Assembly (NCBI GenBank): GCA_018711525.1
Contig: DVIF01000046.1
Location: 1 to 58,847, forward strand
Reading direction: 5' to 3'
DNA length: 58,847 nt
Origin: Candidatus Ornithospirochaeta stercorigallinarum
Lineage (GTDB): Bacteria; Spirochaetota; Spirochaetia; Sphaerochaetales; Sphaerochaetaceae
In this document: one piece after another, positions 43,544 to 52,525 of the stretch
Position numbering within the stretch: the stretch's first letter is position 1
Layout: every line of letters begins with the position of its first letter
Notes under the pieces: model-generated
What the model was told of the DNA's origin: nothing
Databases searched by the model: none
What the model saw: the letters and a program-made list of their open reading frames with translations, nothing else
Translations under genes and position numbers: made by a program

Positions 43544-44809
43544 ATGAGAAGAGAAGAAATACTTGCACTGTTATATGACGGCTTCACCCATTCGATAAAA
43601 GATCCGCTATGGGGCAACATCCCGATGAGCTCGGCATTCAAGGCACTTCTGGAGAACAAGGACGTGCAGAAGCTTGCACGCATAAAGCAGAACGGACCGA
43701 CCTATCACATATACCCCGGAAGCGTACACACACGTCTCGACCACTCCATCGGAGTCTACCACCTCTCGCGCATGATAATCCTCTCCCTTGCTACAAAGAA
43801 CGAGGAGCTGCCCCTCTCAAGGGTCGGCATCATGAGCTTTCTTGCTTCAGGCCTCCTTCACGACATAGGCCACTTCCCATATGCCCACTCACTCAAGGAG
43901 CTCGCGATAAGGGAGCATGAGGAGATTGCAGCGGACATGATCCTGAACAACAGCTCTCTTAATGAAGATGTGAAGAAAACAGGCGCAGACCCTTTAATAA
44001 GTGCTTCGATCATAGATAAGAATATTGAAACCGACGATGAAGAAACTGCTCTCTACAGGATGATCCTCTCAGGTCCTCTGGATCCGGACAAGCTCGACTA
44101 CCTTTCGCGTGATGCATATTTCTCAGGCGTCCCATACGGTACGCAGAACACGGACTATATAATCAAGAGCCTCGACTTAAGGGATGGCAACCTCGTACTC
44201 GAAGAGGAGGCCCTGGTCTCCATAGAGCATGTCCTTTTCTCAAAATACATGATGTACAGGACCGTCTACTGGCACAAAGGGGTCAGAAGCGCTACGGCGA
44301 TGATAAAGAAAGCCCTGCTTTCCGCCCTCCGCGACAAGGTCATCACATATGAGGACCTCTATCTGAAAGACGATATCGAGTTCTCCGTCCTCGCAGAAAG
44401 ATATAAGAGCTATGAACCGTTCATCCTGATCGAGAGGGTCGAGCACAACAATCTTCTGGAGAAGAAGGTGGAGCTTGCCCTGGATGCCTATCCAAGACTG
44501 AGAAAGATGGCAGAGGACCTGGATGAGAGGATGGAGGCCGAGAGGATGATCTTCTCAGCACTTAGAAGGAAATACAGCGCTCTCAAGGAGTATGAGACGA
44601 TAATAGACATCCCCGAACCTGTGAATTTCGAGAGCTCCATGCTCCTATTGAGGAAAAACGGTGAGGTGACCCCCATAAGGGAGGATGAGAGCGTCCTCAG
44701 CAGAGAGGTCGGCATGGTATTCTCATCTGTTTTGAGAAAGCTCTCGATATTTCTTCCTCATTATGTTAGCTTTTCCGATGTAGCTGATGTGCTCAAGGAG
44801 ATGTTCTGA
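43544..44809 (+). CDS. HD-domain phosphohydrolase (dNTPase-like)
   Basis: 421 residues of the COG1078-type HD superfamily related to SAMHD1 and bacterial dGTPases. The H...HD...D pattern is visible as TRLDHSIGVYHLSRM, GLLHDIGHFPYAHS and, later, DPDKLDYLSRDAYFSGVPYG. Probable substrate: deoxynucleoside triphosphates; not proven. The ORF track adds 52 residues at the front which run through the promoter and overlap the opposite gene; ATG 43544 after an extended -10 is preferred. Its stop overlaps the ttcA start (TGATG). Confidence 0.88.
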   Translation: MRREEILALLYDGFTHSIKDPLWGNIPMSSAFKALLENKDVQKLARIKQNGPTYHIYPGSVHTRLDHSIGVYHLSRMIILSLATKNEELPLSRVGIMSFLASGLLHDIGHFPYAHSLKELAIREHEEIAADMILNNSSLNEDVKKTGADPLISASIIDKNIETDDEETALYRMILSGPLDPDKLDYLSRDAYFSGVPYGTQNTDYIIKSLDLRDGNLVLEEEALVSIEHVLFSKYMMYRTVYWHKGVRSATAMIKKALLSALRDKVITYEDLYLKDDIEFSVLAERYKSYEPFILIERVEHNNLLEKKVELALDAYPRLRKMAEDLDERMEAERMIFSALRRKYSALKEYETIIDIPEPVNFESSMLLLRKNGEVTPIREDESVLSREVGMVFSSVLRKLSIFLPHYVSFSDVADVLKEMF

Positions 44810-45588
44810 TGGAAGGAAAGCTTAGCTACAGGAACCTGATAGAAGGAGAGATTCCACCATGGGTGATGAGATTCATCAAGGAGACGGGGAAAGGAATCAA
44901 CGAATTCGAGATGATAAAGGATGGGGATACGGTACTCATCTCCGCAAGCGGAGGGAAAGACTCGCTCGCGCTCTCACTCGCACTATCAATCAGAAGGAAA
45001 TGGCTTCCGATAGACTACACTCTCAAAGCCCTCATGATAAATTGGATAGAGCATCCGATCGACGATGAATACAAGCAGAAGCTCAAGGAGTACTACCAGG
45101 CCCTCGGGATAGAGTTCATGATCGTGGACGAGCATCAGTTTCCCTCCTCTTTCAAAGGTGAATTCAACTGCTATCTGTGCTCAAGGAACAGAAGGAGGAT
45201 ACTTTTCGATTACGCATTTAAAAACGACATACGTCTCATCGCCATGGGGCATCACCTCGACGACCTGGTGGAGACAAGTCTGATGAACCTCTCTTTCAGG
45301 GCAAGGCATGATACGATGAAGCCGGTACAGGAGTTCTTCGATGGAAAGCTATACGTCATACGTCCGATGATAAGGGTCCATGAGAACGTGACGCGAAGGC
45401 TTAAGGAGATGTACGACATTCCGGCTGTCAAGCCAGTCTGCCCGTACGACCAGACCAATGTGAGGGCACGCCTGAAGCCGATTGTCAGCGAACTCTGCCA
45501 CATAGACAAGCTTGCCAGGGAGCATATCTACTCCTCCTATGCCTTCCCAAGCCCCTTGAAAAGCGTCAAAGAGGAAAGGGATGATTGA
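44809..45588 (+). CDS. ttcA: tRNA 2-thiocytidine synthetase TtcA family
   Basis: 259 residues. The PP-loop is ISASGGKDSLALS (about residue 44), followed by CYLC (the first CxxC pair, about residue 122) and a later Cys in VKPVCPYDQ that would complete the 4Fe-4S site. TtcA thiolates C32 of certain tRNAs. Related PP-loop proteins (TtuA) act on U54, so the exact position is inferred. It shares its start with the stop codon of the HD gene. Confidence 0.87.
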   Translation: MEGKLSYRNLIEGEIPPWVMRFIKETGKGINEFEMIKDGDTVLISASGGKDSLALSLALSIRRKWLPIDYTLKALMINWIEHPIDDEYKQKLKEYYQALGIEFMIVDEHQFPSSFKGEFNCYLCSRNRRRILFDYAFKNDIRLIAMGHHLDDLVETSLMNLSFRARHDTMKPVQEFFDGKLYVIRPMIRVHENVTRRLKEMYDIPAVKPVCPYDQTNVRARLKPIVSELCHIDKLAREHIYSSYAFPSPLKSVKEERDD

Positions 45589-45705
45589 GGAGAAAAACAG
45601 CAATCCTTCTTCGTTTTTCATGATAAAGCATTGTACTGCGACCAGATATTCCAATCCTGACGATACATTGCCCGCAAAACAATAAAAAGAAAAATGTAAT
45701 AATTA

Positions 45706-45733
45706 TTGTGGAACAGTGTTCTAAATATATGAT
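45706..45733 (+). promoter_or_regulatory. Predicted promoter of the envelope protein gene
   Basis: TTGTGG, 16-nt spacer, TATGAT, then an AAGAGG ribosome binding site 22 nt before the ATG region. Confidence 0.5.
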
Positions 45734-45754
45734 AAACTACAGTAAGAGGTTCGT

Positions 45755-46702
45755 ATGAAGAGAATAATAACCGCCTTAATCTTATTGCTGTCCATATCCA
45801 GTCTTTTCGCCGTAAACCTGGACGTGACGGTGACAAGCGGCAATTTTGAACTATATGACGCCTACGGCCGAAGATGCGACGGGGTAGCAGTATCTGATCT
45901 AGAGGGTCTCATCGTTCTTACAAATGAAGAAGAAGTTACATTCTCTACCGATTACGGAGATATCATACTTGGTGGAAATTCGATATTCTCTGTTCTCTCC
46001 CTGGATGCTTCAGCCCCTACATTCTATCTGATAGACGGAAAGGCGGGCTTTGACCTGAGAGAGGACATCTACATCCAGGTCTACACTCCTGTGACACTTA
46101 CGGCTTTGAACGAGTCGGGTGTATATGAGATCATCACCACAGATGATGAAGAGGCGATCTACAACTACAGCGCAGACAGTTATGCAAGAAGTCTTGACGG
46201 ACTGAGCGGAATCAGCTACGAGATCTATCCTCAGACATATTCAAGTCTGACGAGGATGGTCGTGAACATCCCGCTTGACCAGGTCGATACACTTCCTCCT
46301 GAGCAGGAGACAAAAGAGATCAGCGTCGAGGATGTTGTTGAAGAAGTGGTTGAAGAGGTGATCAGACCAAAGGAGCCTACAATCATAAGCGTCGAGGGAA
46401 AGCTCAACATCCCTTCAAAGCCGAAACTGGTAGTAAGCGAGACATATCTTCCACCTGTCCCAGAGGCACCTGAGGTGGTTGTAAAGGGATACGAATACAG
46501 CATCCCATCCCCTGCAAGTCTCTCGATTACGAAGCATGAGCTTACAGGCTTTGCAGTTCCTTCCATCCCTTCGATTGAAGTAGAGAGGAAGGTCGAGGGA
46601 GTTCCTGCAAAACCTGATTTCACCAGTGTCACATATGAATCGAACCTCATTGCTCCTGCAGTAAGCGTTTTCGAAGTCGAAAAAAAAACATTGACAGAGT
46701 AG
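45755..46702 (+). CDS. Large envelope protein, N-terminal half (frame broken at an A9 tract)
   Basis: 315 residues with a Sec signal peptide (cleavage after SLFA, about residue 19). Residues 20-170 are beta-rich and resemble a FecR-like or similar periplasmic domain. Residues 185-300 are a Pro/Val/Glu-rich linker with repeated IPS/VPE motifs. The frame then enters nine adenines (46680-46688) and stops four codons later. In the -1 frame the sequence stays open without any stop into the beta-barrel ORF, so the two were almost certainly one protein of about 1109 residues. The heptamer A-AAA-AAA is in the correct phase for -1 slippage. Confidence 0.75.
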   Translation: MKRIITALILLLSISSLFAVNLDVTVTSGNFELYDAYGRRCDGVAVSDLEGLIVLTNEEEVTFSTDYGDIILGGNSIFSVLSLDASAPTFYLIDGKAGFDLREDIYIQVYTPVTLTALNESGVYEIITTDDEEAIYNYSADSYARSLDGLSGISYEIYPQTYSSLTRMVVNIPLDQVDTLPPEQETKEISVEDVVEEVVEEVIRPKEPTIISVEGKLNIPSKPKLVVSETYLPPVPEAPEVVVKGYEYSIPSPASLSITKHELTGFAVPSIPSIEVERKVEGVPAKPDFTSVTYESNLIAPAVSVFEVEKKTLTE

Positions 46703-46791
46703 ACCTGCTTTTAAGGACAAGGGCTTATGCGGATAGCGTAAGCGATTCGTTCACACTTACCAGTACATTGATCCCGACATTCCATGTCGGG
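46680..46791 (+). promoter_or_regulatory. Candidate frameshift site: A9 tract plus two downstream stem-loops
   Basis: Nine A residues (46680-46688) include the slippery heptamer A-AAA-AAA in zero frame. Downstream lie GCTTATGC-GGATA-GCGTAAGC (46723-46743, 8 bp) and CCCGACAT-TCC-ATGTCGGG (46773-46791, 8 bp). The spacing to the first stem (about 35 nt) is longer than in classic -1 frameshift signals. Confidence 0.4.
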
Positions 46792-49083
46792 AATTTTCAC
46801 GCCGCATTCAACATCGATGCGGCCAAGATAATCTCCTACAGCCATGAGTCTCCCATCCTGCCCTTTCTCTCATCGTTCATAAACTCCCTGAACTACAGAG
46901 GAAGATTTCTTACTTTCGACCTCGACAGGTCCACACCCCTTGCAGGAGACAGAGCAGGACTCTTCGAGGGTGTCGTCCACCAGTGGGACGGCCTTGAAGA
47001 GAAGCTGAGCCTGAACTTCATGCTCGATACCGAATTCTTCGACTTCAGAAGCTATGCGGATGACCTTTCGTTCTCAAGCCAGGATGATGATGCCCTGATC
47101 CTCAGCGGCAATGTCCTTTCATTCACACTCTCAAGGGCATGGCCGGTGGAGATCGCATTCGAATTCTTCTCAGCTGTAAGCTATAACAAGAAGGAGAACT
47201 CCACATTCTACCCCATCCTCTTTGTGGATGCACCGCTGGTCAATGTCTCCGACATCTCGTTCGGGCTGAGATTCGGGATGCTTGGAAGGATGAAGAGCCT
47301 CAGCCTTGATGAGTTCATCAACTCCGAGAAGTCATATTTTCTCTCCATCCCCTTTTCCATAAAGGATGACGAGATGAGCCTGGGTGTATACTTCCAGCAT
47401 GACGGGGTCTACTACAATCTTTTCAACGAGAACTATAAGCCCGACACAGAAAGGGACAGCATCGCCGTCTTCTTCGATTCAGACCTCGCTTTCGACCGCT
47501 TCAAACTCAACATAAACACATTCATAAACCTCGACAAGAGCGACCTGAAGCTGATATTCGACAACTCCTATCTGGATGTCGCAGTCTCCTTCAAACTTGG
47601 AAACATAGACTTCCTCATGGGAGCAAGGAAGCAGAACCTCTTTGAATACGATGACTTCCTCTCCACATCCGATTTCTATCTCGGTATGGACCTCGAAACG
47701 GGAAGCATCGTCTCAGAGTTCCTCATAAGATACAAGAACGGACACCCTGAAATAGGTTTTTCCTCCTCTCTGGCTTTCATCGACGTGGACAACAACGTCT
47801 ACAGGGACTACATCCCGGAGAAAATGCTTAGCCTGCAGTTCGACCTCGGATTCGAGAACTACTTCGAGGCAGGACTTTATTTCAACATCAGCCCTATCCT
47901 TACATTCAAAAACGATGATCTCATCCTCTCTTTCAGGATCCCCATCTATCTTGAGCTTCTTGATGGAAGCATGAGGATGGTATCTTTGAAAGCAGACCCA
48001 TGGTTCGACATGTGGAGGAAGAACGACAGCATCGAGGATGTATATGACTCGGTCACAGACATCTTCTCCCTCATAGAAAGGATATCCATCGGCAAGAGCG
48101 AAGACTCCATATTCTATATTGACGCCTCCAGGGATGAGAGGAAGAGTGATGTATTCTTTGAGAACTACTCATCCTTTGATGCACTGAGCCTCAACATGGG
48201 GTTCAATTTCTACAACCTCGACTTCGGCATCTATGTCGATGATATGGAGAGTCCGAGGATAATCGACCCGTATTTCTCATTCTATCCCATAAATGATGCG
48301 AATTTCTCATTCAGTCTGAGCGCACCTACAGAGCTCATAATGAAGGACATGAGGAACTTCTCCCTCCGCTCCTTTTTAGGCTTCACATACACCCAGCCCT
48401 TTTTCAATGAGCGCCTTGCCTTCAGCTTCTTCCTCTATGGGGAGACATATGCCGAGTATGTTGATGGAACGCCGGTAAAGACCACTGTCATCTATGATTT
48501 CGAGAATATGGAGCTCTATGGCTATCTTCTGGGAGGAGAGCTCAGATGGGATGATGATGTCTTCTCATTCGGCATCAACGGGGGCATACACTCCGGCTCG
48601 CTCTACCCCAACTACTTCAATGCATTCTCATCCCTCAATCCCGATATGGACCGCAGTGACGACAAGATAGAAGGCTTGAGCTACTATGCTATTGCAGAGA
48701 CATCTCTGAGCCTTAGGAACTTCAGGTTCCTCATCCGCTACAGTCTGCCGAACATAGTAGCACTGATTGAAAACCCGTCTGCATACAAAGGGGACATGTT
48801 CACACTCGATCTGGAGTTCACACTCCATAACGGCATTGGAATGCATCTGGAACTTTCAAAGCTCGATTTCATCTCATCATTCTCCTCCCCTGACAACCTT
48901 GAGGCATACATGAACAATGAGAATACAATATACTCTGCATCGCTGACGAAGGATTTCGACAACATGAGCCTTGAAGTCGAACTGAGCACTGTGGCAATCT
49001 ATGAGGAGAGCGGGTATATAAACTCCTACAGGCTCAAGGAAGTCTCCCCGAGGCTCAAGATAAATTCCAGGATCGGATTCTGA
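46687..49083 (+). CDS. Large envelope protein, C-terminal beta-barrel half
   Basis: About 798 residues reading in the -1 frame from the A9 tract. Alternating hydrophobic strands with aromatic girdles fill the whole length (for example FNFYNLDFGIYVDD), and the last residue is Phe after a RIGF end, as in outer-membrane barrels assembled by BAM. It has no signal peptide, no ATG at its head (the ORF track uses TTG 46768) and no ribosome binding site, so it cannot be exported as a separate gene. It would be the outer-membrane anchor of the upstream half. The family is not one I can name. Confidence 0.7.
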   Translation, partial: NIDRVDLLLRTRAYADSVSDSFTLTSTLIPTFHVGNFHAAFNIDAAKIISYSHESPILPFLSSFINSLNYRGRFLTFDLDRSTPLAGDRAGLFEGVVHQWDGLEEKLSLNFMLDTEFFDFRSYADDLSFSSQDDDALILSGNVLSFTLSRAWPVEIAFEFFSAVSYNKKENSTFYPILFVDAPLVNVSDISFGLRFGMLGRMKSLSLDEFINSEKSYFLSIPFSIKDDEMSLGVYFQHDGVYYNLFNENYKPDTERDSIAVFFDSDLAFDRFKLNINTFINLDKSDLKLIFDNSYLDVAVSFKLGNIDFLMGARKQNLFEYDDFLSTSDFYLGMDLETGSIVSEFLIRYKNGHPEIGFSSSLAFIDVDNNVYRDYIPEKMLSLQFDLGFENYFEAGLYFNISPILTFKNDDLILSFRIPIYLELLDGSMRMVSLKADPWFDMWRKNDSIEDVYDSVTDIFSLIERISIGKSEDSIFYIDASRDERKSDVFFENYSSFDALSLNMGFNFYNLDFGIYVDDMESPRIIDPYFSFYPINDANFSFSLSAPTELIMKDMRNFSLRSFLGFTYTQPFFNERLAFSFFLYGETYAEYVDGTPVKTTVIYDFENMELYGYLLGGELRWDDDVFSFGINGGIHSGSLYPNYFNAFSSLNPDMDRSDDKIEGLSYYAIAETSLSLRNFRFLIRYSLPNIVALIENPSAYKGDMFTLDLEFTLHNGIGMHLELSKLDFISSFSSPDNLEAYMNNENTIYSASLTKDFDNMSLEVELSTVAIYEESGYINSYRLKEVSPRLKINSRIGF

Positions 49084-49100
49084 GAAGGAGGTACAAGGCA

Positions 49101-50894
49101 ATGAAGAACATAAATCAGCTTTCCGCAAGAATCTCAGCACGCATCGCAGCAGGTGAGGTCATCGAGAAACCTGAGAGCATACTCAGGGAGGTGCTGGACA
49201 ACGCATTGGATGCTGGTGCCGATGAGATCGTCATTGAAATCGAGAACGGCGGAATCGACAGCATCAAAGTCACGGACAACGGAAGGGGAATCTCCGAAGA
49301 AGATCTTCATATCATCGCAACACGTCATGCCACAAGCAAGATAAGGACTGAGGATGACCTATATAAGATAAAGACACTCGGCTTCAGAGGAGAGGCCCTC
49401 TACTCCATCGCATCTGTTACGAAGCTCACCATAACCTCATTCGACCGGGAAAGAGAGGAAGGACACAGGATAGTCATCGACAACGGAGAGAGAGGAGATG
49501 TCGAGAAGGCTGCCATCAGCAAGGGGACGATTGTGCAGGCGGAGAACCTCTTCATGGACATCCCTGCCAGAAGGAACTTCCTCAAGCGCCCCAGCACCGA
49601 GGCTCAGAGCTGCAGGAACCTTGTGATCTCGAGGGCGCTTTCAAACCCATCCGTATCATTCAAGTTCTACAGCGACGGAGCGCTGAAACTCAATTTCGAT
49701 AAAGCCGAGAGTCTTAAGGAGAGGGTCATGATGCTCTACCGCCCGATGGGGATTGCCGATGCCGATGTAATGCACCTCAGAGGTACGGATGAAGAGTATT
49801 CGATAGACATCATCGCAACTACAAGCGCAAAATACAGAAGCGACAGGAAGGAAATCAGAATATACGTAAACAACCGTCCTGTAGAGGAGTTCAGCCTGAC
49901 GCAGGCTGTCACCTACGGCTACGGGGAGATGCTTCCCGGAGGTTCATTCCCGTATGCATGCGTCTTCATATGCGACAATCCAGAACTCGTGGACTTCAAC
50001 ATACACCCTGCAAAGAAAGAGGTGAAGCTTAGAAACATCAAGGAGATCCATCATGCGATAGTTCTCCTTCTAAAAAACGGCATTGAACGCATCATACCTG
50101 AGATAAAGAGCGAGGATACCACCCCATTCCTCTTCCCTGATAATACGGAGAGCAGGAAAGAGAGGGAGCCAAGGGTATTCAACCATATCTCAGATGCGAC
50201 AAGAACTGCGGAAAAAAAGAGCGGATACAATTTCATCAGCAGACCAAGCGATGATTCATGGATAGAGAAAGCAAAGGCGATAAGAGCAGAGAGGGAAGAG
50301 AAAAAGATAAAAGCAGAAGAAGAGAGAGCAGCCGCTTTAAACGATAGCGATGATGTTGTTGCGTTCAGATACGTAGGACAGGCATTCGGCCTCTTTCTCA
50401 TAGCTGAAGTCGGAGATGAGCTCTATTTCGTAGACCAGCATGCTGCACACGAGAGGATCCTTTACGATGAGCTTCTAAAAAGGGAGACCGTACAGCCGCT
50501 GCTGGTTCCAATCGAGCTCGAGATGGAGGATGATGTCTCCCTCTTCCTTGATAAAAACCACGGCATATATTCACGCCTTGGGATAATCCTCGAAAAAAAG
50601 GATGGCAGATGGCTGATCACATCCCTGCCTGCAATTGCACGGGACATAGAGAATGAGGTAGCAGCATTCATAAGCCTCAACACAGGGGATGAGAAGGAGC
50701 TGGAGAGCTCCATCTTCGCCATCCTTGCATGCAAGGCGGCGATAAAGGCCGGTGATAAGCTCGATAGATTCAGTGCAGAGGCAATACTTGAGAAGGTATT
50801 CAGAATGGAAGAGCCCGCGTGTCCGCATGGCAGGACTTTCCTTATCAAGCTTAGGGAGAAGGAGCTCAGGGAGATGGTGGGAAGGACGAAGTGA
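49101..50894 (+). CDS. mutL: DNA mismatch repair protein MutL
   Basis: 597 residues. The GHKL ATPase N-domain has REVLDNALDAGADEI, the DNGRGI loop, RHATSKI and the LGFRGEALYSI lid. The C-terminal domain keeps the nicking-endonuclease motif as DQHAAHERILYD (Asp at the last acidic position, usually Glu) and the ACPHGR zinc-site motif, so it is an endonuclease-type MutL as in organisms without MutH. AGGAGG precedes the ATG. A Lys/Glu-rich linker lies at 370-410. It ends flush against a convergent lipoprotein gene. Confidence 0.96.
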   Translation: MKNINQLSARISARIAAGEVIEKPESILREVLDNALDAGADEIVIEIENGGIDSIKVTDNGRGISEEDLHIIATRHATSKIRTEDDLYKIKTLGFRGEALYSIASVTKLTITSFDREREEGHRIVIDNGERGDVEKAAISKGTIVQAENLFMDIPARRNFLKRPSTEAQSCRNLVISRALSNPSVSFKFYSDGALKLNFDKAESLKERVMMLYRPMGIADADVMHLRGTDEEYSIDIIATTSAKYRSDRKEIRIYVNNRPVEEFSLTQAVTYGYGEMLPGGSFPYACVFICDNPELVDFNIHPAKKEVKLRNIKEIHHAIVLLLKNGIERIIPEIKSEDTTPFLFPDNTESRKEREPRVFNHISDATRTAEKKSGYNFISRPSDDSWIEKAKAIRAEREEKKIKAEEERAAALNDSDDVVAFRYVGQAFGLFLIAEVGDELYFVDQHAAHERILYDELLKRETVQPLLVPIELEMEDDVSLFLDKNHGIYSRLGIILEKKDGRWLITSLPAIARDIENEVAAFISLNTGDEKELESSIFAILACKAAIKAGDKLDRFSAEAILEKVFRMEEPACPHGRTFLIKLREKELREMVGRTK

Positions 50895-51401
50895 TCAGAG
50901 CACTTTCTCGTAGCTGTTGAAGTACTGGTCCTGGTATGTAAGGACATCACCGCTTTCGGCGGCACTTCCAAGAGCGACAGGTGTGCCATCAATCTCACCT
51001 TCCCCTTCCATCACTCCCGCTATGATTCCATCAGAGAGGAACGGAGAGAACTCTTCACGCAGGAACATCACGCTTCCATTTGCACTCATTCCAGATGAAC
51101 TGTAGAGAGTGAACACATACTCCCCCTGAGGGAATGAAGAGAGCTTTGTTATATCAAGTGGGATTTTAAACCTTCCATCCCCTGCAGCCTCGAGCTCCCC
51201 CTGCCATGTAAGAAGTCCGCCGGGGGATGAGATGGATATGAAATAGGATGACTCCTCATCACTTAGATCAACAGAGAAAAGAAGCCTTTCCCGACCATTT
51301 ACGCTCTCTAGGCGCAGTGTTGATGCTGTGAATTCAAAACTGCCCTTTTCACAGGAAAAGAGCAGGATTAGTAAAGCAGAAAAAAGAAGAAAGCGTCTCA
51401 T
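50895..51401 (-). CDS. Lipoprotein of unknown function
   Basis: 168 residues. The signal peptide ends in the lipobox LFSC at about residue 17, followed by Glu-Lys. The mature part looks beta-rich with an Ig-like rhythm (SSYFISISSPGG, YVFTLYSSSG). No enzyme motif. It overlaps the acyltransferase gene by 4 nt (ATGA), making it the last member of that operon. Confidence 0.75.
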   Translation of the reverse strand: MRRFLLFSALLILLFSCEKGSFEFTASTLRLESVNGRERLLFSVDLSDEESSYFISISSPGGLLTWQGELEAAGDGRFKIPLDITKLSSFPQGEYVFTLYSSSGMSANGSVMFLREEFSPFLSDGIIAGVMEGEGEIDGTPVALGSAAESGDVLTYQDQYFNSYEKVL

Positions 51402-52525
51402 TCCTTCTCTTTGAGCGCCTCACGCACAGGGTTGGCGTAACTGTTCAGGACAAATGTCCTTACATCATCATGCAGATGGGCAAAAAGGGAGAGGAAACGC
51501 TCGGTATCGAAATCCTTGTACTCATCCTTGAAACGGGACGAGGACTCGAGATAGTCGTATGCAAAATAGTTGGTATCCCAGAGTTTGTAGTTGAGGTGTA
51601 TCTGCCTGTCGATTTCCCGTGCGACATCCTCAGGACGCTCGAAATCCCCCTCAAGAGGCTTACCAAAGGAAACATGTATCTTCCCCTTATAACCCCTGAT
51701 ACCCTTCATCATCGAGATCGTATCCTCATACTTCCTCTTGTCGTAATGCCCCTCTCTTATCGTCTTCACCTCTTCCCTGCTCATGTTGATGTCATTAGGA
51801 TTATACTGATAAGAGATCGCGGTAGGAACGATCCTAAGCCTGTTTATAAGCTCATTGAAGCTTATTCCAGTCCCCTTCTTTGAAAGATAAAGCATCTTTA
51901 TGATGGCAGGATGCGTATCATCTATGCCGTCCTTGCTCCTTCCGCTCTTCTGCGCGACCCAGATGGAATAGTTGTCCTCGATTATGGTGTCGACGAAATA
52001 CTCACTGAGCCTTATCGTCTCAAGGTATTTCTCCCTCATCGGCAGATTCCTCTTTACGATTATACCACCGTTAAGGCGCAACAGGTCCCCTATGAACGGG
52101 TTTGCAATGAGATTGTCTCCGAATGCCATCTGGCACATCGGCTTCTTATTCAGGAAAAGGGCATAATCCATGAGCGTGCAGTCAAGCACGATGTCACGGT
52201 GCGTAGAGACATAGAGGTATGCCTTATCCGGATCTATGTTCTCCGCTCCGCTGGTGGTAAAGCCATCTGAGGTGTTCCTAAGCACCGCAGGAGAGAAGAT
52301 CCCCATGGTAAGAAGGCTTTGGAAATCGGTATAGCTGTGTACCTTGTCCTTCACACTGTTGATGTAATTGATGAGTATCTTCTTACCATCCTCCCCCTCT
52401 GGGACGAATGAATTGGCAAATGATGCGATCTTGTCCGTCTGGGAGAGAAAGCGTGCGAAAGCCTTCTCGAAGTCCTCTCCGAAGAAAGGTGTTATGTCTC
52501 CGTATTTCACATCTCTATCTTTCAT
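51398..52525 (-). CDS. Glycerolipid acyltransferase (PlsC/PlsB-like), unusual HRDIVLD motif
   Basis: 375 residues with a central LPLAT acyltransferase domain. The catalytic block is STHRDIVLD near residue 108, a variant of the HX4D motif, followed by GGIIVKRN and a later VPTAISYQYNP block that correspond to motifs II-IV. It may acylate glycerol phosphate, lysophosphatidate or another lipid precursor. It overlaps the upstream DHOD-like gene by 11 nt and the lipoprotein gene by 4 nt. No signal peptide or clear membrane segment. Confidence 0.75.
   Translation of the reverse strand: MKDRDVKYGDITPFFGEDFEKAFARFLSQTDKIASFANSFVPEGEDGKKILINYINSVKDKVHSYTDFQSLLTMGIFSPAVLRNTSDGFTTSGAENIDPDKAYLYVSTHRDIVLDCTLMDYALFLNKKPMCQMAFGDNLIANPFIGDLLRLNGGIIVKRNLPMREKYLETIRLSEYFVDTIIEDNYSIWVAQKSGRSKDGIDDTHPAIIKMLYLSKKGTGISFNELINRLRIVPTAISYQYNPNDINMSREEVKTIREGHYDKRKYEDTISMMKGIRGYKGKIHVSFGKPLEGDFERPEDVAREIDRQIHLNYKLWDTNYFAYDYLESSSRFKDEYKDFDTERFLSLFAHLHDDVRTFVLNSYANPVREALKEKE

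Noticed and set aside
46768-49083. Barrel ORF as an independent gene starting at TTG 46768
   Set aside because: No ribosome binding site, no signal peptide, and the frame is open upstream into the A9 tract of the preceding signal-peptide gene.
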